Shown in pieces: positions 1 to 6,115 of a DNA stretch of 64,000 nucleotides. The stretch is from Paenibacillus polygoni (GTDB lineage Bacteria; Bacillota; Bacilli; Paenibacillales; Paenibacillaceae), in the NCBI RefSeq assembly GCF_030263935.1, contig NZ_CP127162.1, forward strand, positions 324,001 through 388,000. The letters run 5' to 3'. Below the pieces are notes generated by a model. The model was not told where the DNA came from. It worked only from the letters and a program-made list of their open reading frames with translations, and made no database searches. Both the position numbers and the translations under genes were made by a program. Position 1 is the stretch's first letter. Every line of letters starts with the position of its first letter.

Positions 1-395
1 ATCTCAATCTCTGACAAACCAAGTGAATCGTGTTGGTCATGGTAATAGATCATAAAATATGTTTTTTCATCATAGGGTAATTCGCTTGCCTCACAATAGT
101 CTTTGTAATACGCTGCTCCCCGGCTACCATGCCCTTGATCAATACCATCATCCAAGCGACGAGTGTCATGGAATACAGCCGCCATACCAAGGGCATCTAG
201 TCCTTCATCTCGAATTCCATTTTGGTGCCCGATGATAAGAGCAAGTAACAGCACACGTGCACTGTGCGTTTTTGTATGCCATTCACTATCTGGCAGCCAA
301 AACTCGACTTTTTCCTCCATGAATGTATACCATCGTTCGTAATATTCTTTAATTGGATGGAAAATTGGCTCGTGTACTACGTTTGCTAACAGCAT
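1..395 (-). CDS. HD-domain phosphohydrolase-like protein (3' end outside window)
   Basis: The ATG lies at 393-395 on the minus strand and the frame stays open to the window edge, so about 131 N-terminal residues are visible. His44, the pair His76-Asp77 and a later HD pair near residues 119-120 fit the metal-binding pattern of HD-domain phosphohydrolases. The substrate cannot be read from the sequence; members of the superfamily cleave nucleotide or cyclic-nucleotide phosphates. It follows the two sirtuin-like genes on the same strand with a 22-base gap, so it is probably the third gene of that operon. The rest of the operon lies outside the window. Confidence 0.75.
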   Translation of the reverse strand, partial: MLLANVVHEPIFHPIKEYYERWYTFMEEKVEFWLPDSEWHTKTHSARVLLLALIIGHQNGIRDEGLDALGMAAVFHDTRRLDDGIDQGHGSRGAAYYKDYCEASELPYDEKTYFMIYYHDQHDSLGLSEIE

Positions 396-417
396 AATTA
401 CTCTCCCATCTATAGGT

Positions 418-1260
418 TTATTTCAGCTGAACTAATTGCGCTAATACGGCAGAAATATCACCATCAATTCCAATTGATCTGGAGGCAATTTCTTGCGGAA
501 TATAAATTTCTCCTTTATTCAGCGTAATATATGTCGCGTTTTCCTCGTTGTTTGTAATATTCATAAATGGTGCTTTAATTAACTGGTTTCTAAAACCTAC
601 GCCTAGTTCCAGCAATACTAATTTTTTACCATGAGCGGTCTTAATAAAATTCTGATACGCATCATAGCTCGCTTGCCAAGATGGATCTCTTAAGAAATTA
701 CGGTCAACTTCTACATGCATTTGCATCGGACCGCCACATTTTGGACACTGTGGAATCAGGTCGGAAGGTACTTTTCCATTTTGCTGTTTTTGTGCCATTT
801 CACGTAATACGTGATCACCTGAATAAATATCATCATGACAGCTGTTAGAACACTGTAACTTACGACAATTCCCTTCAAATTCGAAAAGACGTTCTTTTGA
901 AAAACCTGCCAATTCAAAGTGGGCATCCGTATTCGATGTAATAACAAAATAGTTTTTATCTTTTACTAATTCATATAGGTTTTTCATTGCAGGACTAACT
1001 TCCTCGTTCTCTAAGAAGTACATGTACATCCGGCTAAAAAATGCCCACTTTTCTTCTTGAGAAGGGAAAGAATAAAAGGCGCCTTGCAGGATACTGCGAA
1101 TGCCGTACTTCTCACAAAAATCACCAAAATTCTCTATAAATGCCGCATTCTCTGCGAAAATATTATAGCCACCTGAAATAGCAAGGCCGTTACTGGCACC
1201 AATGACAATGCTGTCAGCTTCTTCAATCTTTCTTAAAACTGCTGCATATGTTTCTTTCAT
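418..1260 (-). CDS. Sirtuin-like NAD-binding protein lacking the catalytic His (paralogue 2)
   Basis: This is a SIR2-fold protein of 280 residues. I chose ATG 1260 because GGAGG sits five bases upstream; the in-frame TTG at 1272 overlaps that site. Visible are the NAD loop GASNGLAISGGY (about residues 21-32), TSNTD (108-112) corresponding to TQNID of sirtuins, and a zinc ribbon of Cys137, Cys141, Cys172 and Cys175. The general-base histidine of the sirtuin HG motif is replaced by glutamate (EFEG, E129). Family knowledge: class M sirtuins (SirTM) also lack this His and act as protein ADP-ribosyltransferases in operons with macrodomains. ADP-ribosyl transfer here is inference, and loss of activity is possible. 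It is the second gene after a paralogue at 1309-2181. Confidence 0.85.
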   Translation of the reverse strand: MKETYAAVLRKIEEADSIVIGASNGLAISGGYNIFAENAAFIENFGDFCEKYGIRSILQGAFYSFPSQEEKWAFFSRMYMYFLENEEVSPAMKNLYELVKDKNYFVITSNTDAHFELAGFSKERLFEFEGNCRKLQCSNSCHDDIYSGDHVLREMAQKQQNGKVPSDLIPQCPKCGGPMQMHVEVDRNFLRDPSWQASYDAYQNFIKTAHGKKLVLLELGVGFRNQLIKAPFMNITNNEENATYITLNKGEIYIPQEIASRSIGIDGDISAVLAQLVQLK

Positions 1261-1308
1261 ACGTTCCTCCAATTTAAATACTTGATTCTAGTAGGTGCGA
1301 AACTGTAC

Positions 1309-2181
1309 TTATTCGATATTTCCTGCTCGTTTTTCTTGTTCTTTCACAGCGGTTTTCAATACTTGAGCAATGTCCTCATGAATCGCAAGTCCTTTATCCA
1401 TCAGCTCTACGGGCAATATTGCATCGTTTGGATTAATCGTAATATAATAGGCATCCGGCCAGTGATATGTCATATTCCAGAATGGCTCTTTAATGAACAT
1501 CGGAGTCATCTTTCCAACACCTAATTCTAGAAACAGTACCTTTTTATCTTTGTTTTTGATGAGAAATTCATTATATTTTTTTAGTTCGGTTCGATAAGCA
1601 GTACCTTCTAAAAATACATAGGAGCGAACCCATGGCTCCATATCGCCACCGCATTTTGGACAAGTTGGAATCAACTCGGTAGGTATTCTTGTTCCTTCCA
1701 TGTTTTCATACATTTTTTCAACCATATCTTTATTAAAATAAACTTGGTCATGACAACGATCGTTACATTGAAAATAACGGGAATCCCCTTGAATCGGTGC
1801 AACTTTATCTTGAGGGAAAACCTTAGAAAACTGTGCATCTTGATTCGTTGTCACAATGAAATAATTTTTGCCTTTAAGCAATTTTTCTAAATCAAGGTAG
1901 GGCTGACCAGCTTCAAGCTCATGTACACCCTTCTGATATAATGTAGCCAGGTAAGCCCAGCGTTCCTCTTTTGTTGGAAAAGGATGATAAAATCCATAGA
2001 ATAAATTTTCAATTCCATATTTTTCGGCAAATTTTCTAAAATGCTTATTGAATAACTCCCCAGTCTGATAGTAGCTGTATCCAGCAGCTTCCGACATACC
2101 AGCAGCTCCGCCAACCACGATCGCATCCGCTTCTTCCATTTTCTGAAGTAATATATCTATATTGTTCTGTTGTAATAACAT
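1309..2181 (-). CDS. Sirtuin-like NAD-binding protein lacking the catalytic His (paralogue 1)
   Basis: This 290-residue SIR2-fold protein resembles its downstream neighbour along its full length. The NAD loop GGAAGMSEAAGY is at residues 24-35, TTNQD at 111-115, and zinc cysteines at 139, 143, 174 and 177. Gln131 occupies the place of the catalytic His (PIQG instead of the usual HG). A Gln at this site is a feature I associate with class M sirtuins, which ADP-ribosylate proteins. The C-terminal LELGVG stretch is shared with the neighbour. It is first in the operon, behind the promoter/operator at 2247-2304, with AGGAGG 12 bases before the ATG. No macrodomain or GcvH-like gene is visible, but the operon runs off the window. 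Confidence 0.85.
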   Translation of the reverse strand: MLLQQNNIDILLQKMEEADAIVVGGAAGMSEAAGYSYYQTGELFNKHFRKFAEKYGIENLFYGFYHPFPTKEERWAYLATLYQKGVHELEAGQPYLDLEKLLKGKNYFIVTTNQDAQFSKVFPQDKVAPIQGDSRYFQCNDRCHDQVYFNKDMVEKMYENMEGTRIPTELIPTCPKCGGDMEPWVRSYVFLEGTAYRTELKKYNEFLIKNKDKKVLFLELGVGKMTPMFIKEPFWNMTYHWPDAYYITINPNDAILPVELMDKGLAIHEDIAQVLKTAVKEQEKRAGNIE

Positions 2182-2246
2182 AATTTAATTTGTCCTCCTA
2201 ATAGGGTTCGTCAATTTCTTATCCTGATGTTCTAGGATTTATGTGT

Positions 2247-2304
2247 ATTATATAAGTCGTATATTCTTTTAAACAAGTATGCACTTTTAAGACATATACT
2301 ATCT
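2247..2304 (-). promoter_or_regulatory. Promoter and palindromic operator of the sirtuin operon (copy 1)
   Basis: On the minus strand TTGTTT (2276-2271) and TATAAT (2252-2247) are 18 bases apart. Overlapping and upstream of the -35 is an imperfect palindrome, AGTATG ... CATATACT (2276-2300). The whole block recurs at 5447-5504 before the metallo-hydrolase lipoprotein gene. The HxlR regulator at 2530 is the obvious candidate to bind it. The remainder of the 2182-2529 gap holds AT-rich DNA with another TATACTATCT copy just before the regulator start. Confidence 0.65.
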
Positions 2305-2529
2305 AAATAGATAGTGTTTGTCTCACAAATAAGAATTATAAAATGAGACTTAGTATGACTGGCGCATTCATGTATTGATAAGCTATCTATGTACATACTA
2401 AAATTTGGGGTATAAGATGTATCTTCATTTAAGAGACCCGCTTTACTAGACTATAGACTTATAATATAGTTAATACATAATAAAGAATGCGTATATAACT
2501 TATTAACTTATACTATCTGGGAGGATAGC

Positions 2530-2877
2530 GTGGATATGAATAGTAATGACTCAGATACGAATAAAGAGGAGTCCAAGGAACCGTTTTTTGGATACACTTT
2601 ATCGATTATTAGCGGTAAGTGGAAACTGCTTATTATTTATCATTTATCACAAAACGGTGCTGTTCGGTATAACGAACTTCAACGTATGTTAGGGAAAATT
2701 ACTTATAAAACCCTTAGTACCACCCTAAAAGAAATGCAAAATGATGGTTTAATTCATCGGGAGGAATATCCACAGATCCCTCCAAAAGTGGAATATAGTC
2801 TAACTGAAAAGGGACAAACGCTTTGGCCGCTCATTCAGGAGATGTGTCAATGGGGAGAACAATATAAAGAAGATTAA
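2530..2877 (+). CDS. HxlR/MarR-type winged-helix transcriptional regulator
   Basis: This 115-residue protein has the HxlR signature: YTLSIISGKWK at about residues 22-32, then the recognition helix region with TYKTLSTTLKEM and the wing ending in VEYSLTEKG. The GTG start has GGGAGG five bases upstream; an ATG two codons later is an alternative. Many HxlR proteins sense oxidants or aldehydes with an N-terminal Cys just before the YTL motif. Here that position is occupied by Phe (PFFGYTL), and the only Cys is near the C-terminus. It is divergent from the sirtuin operon, which it probably regulates together with the lipoprotein gene at 4299. Confidence 0.87.
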   Translation: MDMNSNDSDTNKEESKEPFFGYTLSIISGKWKLLIIYHLSQNGAVRYNELQRMLGKITYKTLSTTLKEMQNDGLIHREEYPQIPPKVEYSLTEKGQTLWPLIQEMCQWGEQYKED

Positions 2878-3003
2878 TGAACATAGAAGCTCTAGCTAGA
2901 TAATTGCAGTATACCTAACCTTTAGAGTAGACACTGGAACCCCTTTGGTTAACCCTATATTCTAGTGGGTGATTAGGGAGCATTTTTTATGGCAAATGAA
3001 GGA

Positions 3004-3059
3004 CAAAAAAAAGCCCTAACTGGTCCGGCTGTTCACAGCAATCGTCCAGTTGGGGCTTA
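3004..3059 (-). terminator. Intrinsic terminator of the cysteine hydrolase gene
   Basis: The arms AAGCCCTAACTGG and CCAGTTGGGGCTT form a 13-bp stem. On the minus strand the stem is followed by a run of eight T, so it ends transcripts coming from 3659. It could also stop transcripts from the HxlR gene on the plus strand. Confidence 0.85.
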
Positions 3060-3104
3060 AGTTTATCTAATAGAGAGGGTTCATTCTTTAACCACTCTTT
3101 TTAA

Positions 3105-3659
3105 TTAGTTATTCAGTTGCAGGAAGTCTGCAGTCGAAACTATATTGCAGTACATACCGTTAAGAGCGCCGACAAATGCATAATGAACCTCTTCAGCAGG
3201 TACGATTTTATCTTGATATGCTAATTCTTTTGTTGCACAAGCATCTTCAATAAGTGTAGTTTCATAACCTAGATCTACGGCAGCTCTAACTGTTGCATCA
3301 ATACACATATGTGTCATCATACCTACAACGACTAACTTGGTAATTCCTTTTTCTTTTAATTGTTGCTCTAATTCTGTATTTAAGAAGCTGTTAGGGAAAT
3401 GTTTGATGACGATACTTTCGTGTTCCGATGGTTGAACTGATTCATGAATCTTAACTCCCTCTGTATCCGGTAGAAAGAAGCCTAACCCTGGGTCACTTGC
3501 GACATGTTGTACATGGAAAATATGATCTTTGTTATTTTGTCTAAACCACTCCAGGATTTTAGCTGCATTCGCTGCTGCTTTTTCAGGGTTACTTAATTCC
3601 ATGTTTCCATTTGGAAAATAATCATTTTGGATATCTACAATAATTAAAGCTGTGCTCAT
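3105..3659 (-). CDS. Cysteine hydrolase, isochorismatase family
   Basis: This 184-residue protein has the catalytic triad of isochorismatase-like hydrolases: Asp9 in VDIQNDY, Lys86 in IKHFPNSF and Cys119 in MMTHMCIDATVR. The ATG at 3659 is preceded by GAGGTGG; a GTG three codons upstream overlaps that site and is less likely. Family members hydrolyse amides or vinyl ethers such as nicotinamide, peroxyureidoacrylate or isochorismate, and the sequence does not tell which. It is divergent from an Lrp/AsnC regulator at 3777, an arrangement that suggests direct control. Its own terminator follows at 3004-3059. Confidence 0.87.
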   Translation of the reverse strand: MSTALIIVDIQNDYFPNGNMELSNPEKAAANAAKILEWFRQNNKDHIFHVQHVASDPGLGFFLPDTEGVKIHESVQPSEHESIVIKHFPNSFLNTELEQQLKEKGITKLVVVGMMTHMCIDATVRAAVDLGYETTLIEDACATKELAYQDKIVPAEEVHYAFVGALNGMYCNIVSTADFLQLNN

Positions 3660-3776
3660 TTTTTCCACCTCGTTAATAGTTTAAGTATAATCAATGATAA
3701 ATAAGTTCATGATTTTTATCGATACTTTGATGAAAAACTTTGATATCTAATAATTTCATGATGAAAGGAAGTTACT

Positions 3777-4226
3777 ATGGAACTTGATAACATCGATGTT
3801 CAGATCCTCCGGTTACTATCCGAAAACTCACGTATTCAATGGAAGGACCTAGGAGCGCAAATCCATATGACGGGACAAGCAGTAGGGAATCGCATAAAAA
3901 AAATGGAGCAAAGTGGTGTAATTGAAGCCTACTCTCTAATCGTAAATGAAATGAAATTAGGGTTCTCTTATACCGCATTTATCATTATTTATATGAAAAC
4001 AGCGAATCACGAATCATTTATATCTTTTATTAATGAACAAAAAGAGATAGTAGAAGCTCACCGAGTATCGGGTGAAGGCTGTTACCATTTAAAAATAAAG
4101 GTGAATTCTCAAGAACATTTAAATGTTCTTCTTAATAAAATTCTTGATTATGGGAATTACAAAATGTATCTATCTATACAAAACATTAAGAAACACAATC
4201 CACTGTCTAGTATGTTACACGTATAA
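3777..4226 (+). CDS. Lrp/AsnC-family transcriptional regulator
   Basis: The 149-residue protein begins with the AsnC-type helix-turn-helix (LDNIDVQILRLLSENSR, then GQAVGNRIKKME, residues 2-45). A RAM ligand-binding domain follows, with VSGEGCYHLKIKV near residue 95. GAAAGGAAG lies before the ATG. It is divergent from the cysteine hydrolase at 3105-3659 across a 117-base gap that contains several TTTGATA-like half sites. It probably controls that gene and itself; the ligand is unknown. Confidence 0.87.
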   Translation: MELDNIDVQILRLLSENSRIQWKDLGAQIHMTGQAVGNRIKKMEQSGVIEAYSLIVNEMKLGFSYTAFIIIYMKTANHESFISFINEQKEIVEAHRVSGEGCYHLKIKVNSQEHLNVLLNKILDYGNYKMYLSIQNIKKHNPLSSMLHV

Positions 4227-4268
4227 AAAAGATAGGTATAATAACTCGAAGTTACTATACCTATCTTG
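4224..4268 (-). terminator. Intrinsic terminator between the Lrp gene and the lipoprotein gene
   Basis: AAGATAGGTATA and TATACCTATCTT form a near-perfect stem with an inner TAACT/AGTTA pair. On the minus strand a T run follows, so it terminates the lipoprotein gene. It may work on both strands. Confidence 0.85.
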
Positions 4269-4298
4269 CTTTGGAACACTAGAATGTACTAGCAGTGC

Positions 4299-5240
4299 CT
4301 AGTTATTAACTGCATCTTCTCCAAATGAGTAGGATTCTCCATCATCGGGTACCAACACATTAGACTGGATTCCTTTTTCGTTAATAAAGTTCTTTAATTC
4401 TTCTCTGGACAGTCCCCAATGGTTAACTGCTTCTAGATGGCTAACAACGATGGTTGCTTCAGGGGCAGCCTTGTATACTTCATAAATGTCTTCTTTACCC
4501 ATAATAAGATTGCCAACAGGACCATCACCAGTAAAATGGTTTTCACCGCCATTTAGCAAAATAATTTCTGGTGTATAGGTATCAATGATCTCTTCTACTT
4601 TTTCATACCAAACAGTGTCACCAGCTAAATACACAGTTTCTTCTTCTGGATGTTGGAATACAACACCCATCACATTTCCCATGAGTTCTGCTGTTTCTCC
4701 ATATCCGTGACGACCATCTACTTCCGTAATTTCAACTCCATTAAAGTCGATCGCTACTTCTTCTTCCATAACTTCAATATTCGTAAATCCTAATTCTTTG
4801 GCTAATTTAGCATCCTCTTCATCTTGCATAAACATCTTAATGTCTTTAGGGAGTTGATCTTTTGCTGCTTGGTCAAAGTGATCCTCATGTGTATGAGTGA
4901 TAATGACAGCATCTACCCCTTCAAGAAGTTCATCAACGGACATTGGTAATTCAACGAGTGGATTGCGATCATCTCTTTCGGCAGGAAGGAAAGGATCAAA
5001 TTCCCCTTTTTTAGACAGCATCGGATCAACTAAGAACTTTTGACCACCATATTCTAAGGTGATTGTCGCATTTCGAATTTGCTGAAAATTCAGCTCATAC
5101 TCTTGTTGTTGTTGTTGAGAAGTGTTTTGCTCCTCTACAGGCTTTGTTTCCTGCGCGGTTCCGCAAGCAGCTAATAATGCACTCATCAATACCGCTGTCA
5201 TTGTAAGCATAGCTGGCTTTTTAAACTTTTTCATCTTCAT
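4299..5240 (-). CDS. Metallo-beta-lactamase-fold hydrolase, UlaG-like, lipoprotein
   Basis: The 313-residue protein has a lipoprotein signal with lipobox LLAAC (Cys26) and a Gln-rich linker, so it is anchored outside the membrane. The metal motif HTHEDH is at residues 116-121, followed by DGRHG, LAGDTVWY and a late SHLEAVNHW, the layout of UlaG/YtnP-like metallo-hydrolases. The substrate cannot be told; an export signal on this fold is less common than cytoplasmic forms. Its promoter/operator block at 5447-5504 copies that of the sirtuin operon, pointing to shared control by the HxlR protein. The leader between promoter and ATG is about 200 bases and holds no gene that I can support. Confidence 0.83.
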   Translation of the reverse strand: MKMKKFKKPAMLTMTAVLMSALLAACGTAQETKPVEEQNTSQQQQQEYELNFQQIRNATITLEYGGQKFLVDPMLSKKGEFDPFLPAERDDRNPLVELPMSVDELLEGVDAVIITHTHEDHFDQAAKDQLPKDIKMFMQDEEDAKLAKELGFTNIEVMEEEVAIDFNGVEITEVDGRHGYGETAELMGNVMGVVFQHPEEETVYLAGDTVWYEKVEEIIDTYTPEIILLNGGENHFTGDGPVGNLIMGKEDIYEVYKAAPEATIVVSHLEAVNHWGLSREELKNFINEKGIQSNVLVPDDGESYSFGEDAVNN

Positions 5241-5446
5241 AAAACCTCATTTCAGATTGTAAGTAAACTTTACTTTAATAATCATTTTTTGATCTAAACT
5301 CAGAAACAGGACACAGTGGGGGGGATTGTTCTGAATGTAGTAGATAAGAGGAGAAACTCTCGCTCACTCACCTTATAGCCCGCTTATGCTAGTTCTTCTT
5401 ATATATTTCTCCTTTCTATATGTCTTTTTCACAGGGGACTGAATGT

Positions 5447-5504
5447 ATTATATGGTTGGTATAGTTATACAGACAAGTATGCACTTTCGAGACATATACT
5501 ATCT
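5447..5504 (-). promoter_or_regulatory. Promoter and palindromic operator of the lipoprotein gene (copy 2)
   Basis: TTGTCT (5476-5471) and TATAAT (5452-5447) on the minus strand are separated by 18 bases. The flanking operator AGTATGCACTTTCGAGACAT plus ATACTATCT differs from copy 1 (2275-2304) at two positions. Spacing relative to the -35 and -10 is identical in both copies. Confidence 0.65.
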
Positions 5505-5586
5505 ATTATGACAGTGTAAGTTACCTTCATACGCTGAGATATATTAGAAGTTGAATAAAAAATTGAGTTTTGGCTCATCTATTTAG

Positions 5587-5622
5587 CAAAAATCCACATA
5601 CGTAAACGTATGTGGATTTTTG
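5587..5622. repeat. Perfect inverted repeat, possible terminator of an unknown transcript
   Basis: The arms CAAAAATCCACATACGT and ACGTATGTGGATTTTTG are complementary around a two-base loop, with A and T runs at the two ends. It looks like a bidirectional terminator, but no gene ends beside it. It lies in the 5241-5751 gap between the lipoprotein promoter and a small membrane peptide gene. Confidence 0.6.
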
Positions 5623-5697
5623 TGGAATGTTATGTTGGTTTTTTATGAATTAACATCTATACATCTCTGGTGATTATATCGTGCTAAAAATAAGCAT

Positions 5698-5727
5698 TAA
5701 AAAAGAGCAGTTCATCGCTGCTCTTTA
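5698..5727 (-). terminator. Terminator of the 34-residue peptide gene
   Basis: AAAGAGCAG and CTGCTCTTT pair around a seven-base loop, with a T run on the minus strand. It lies 25 bases after the stop codon of the small gene at 5752-5856. Confidence 0.8.
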
Positions 5728-5751
5728 CTCTTATCTAGTTATGAATTGTCT

Positions 5752-5856
5752 TTAACGTAAAGGTGGCAGAACACCGCTTGAGAAAATAATAGACAAAACA
5801 ACGATACTGACAAGGACAGCAGCCCCAACAGTCCAGAATACCAGTTTTTGAATCAT
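5752..5856 (-). CDS. Small single-span membrane peptide, 34 residues
   Basis: The frame starts at ATG 5854-5856 with GGGAG 11 bases upstream and ends with TAA at 5752. After MIQK the peptide has a continuous hydrophobic span (about residues 5-26) and ends in SSGVLPPLR. It has its own -10/-35 pair at 5908-5937 and its own terminator at 5698-5727, which argues for a real transcript. No function can be assigned. Small membrane peptides of this kind act as regulators, toxins or subunits of membrane complexes, and none of these is shown here. Confidence 0.55.
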   Translation of the reverse strand: MIQKLVFWTVGAAVLVSIVVLSIIFSSGVLPPLR

Positions 5857-5907
5857 GTTTTTGAAAACTCCCTTTTTTTACGATATTAATAAATGGCACC
5901 ATTAGCT

Positions 5908-5937
5908 ATTATACACATCAAATGTTAGATATAAGAA
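5908..5937 (-). promoter_or_regulatory. Putative promoter of the 34-residue peptide gene
   Basis: On the minus strand TTCTTA (5937-5932) and a perfect TATAAT (5913-5908) are 18 bases apart, 52 bases before the start codon. Confidence 0.45.
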
Positions 5938-6115
5938 ACAAATTTATAATTTTTATTAGATTTTTTTTAAATAGTAGACTTTTTAATGAAAAAAATGAGG
6001 AGATGGTTGAATATTTTCACCAAATTAATAAATAAAAAGTGCTTAAAATCTAAACATCAATAGTTCCCTAACCGACAAAAGAAGAAGACTACTCAGGCAG
6101 ATATGGGGGGAAATC

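Noticed and set aside
2925..2990. Resemblance of TAGACACTGG ... TTAGGGAGCATTTTTT to the left end of IS copy B
   Set aside because: Only scattered identity and no second end; could be a very old IS relic, but the evidence is too weak.
5881..6115. Cyclic-di-GMP riboswitch before the BIG2 gene
   Set aside because: Neither the CACGCACAGGGCAAACC core nor a matching tetraloop receptor is present.
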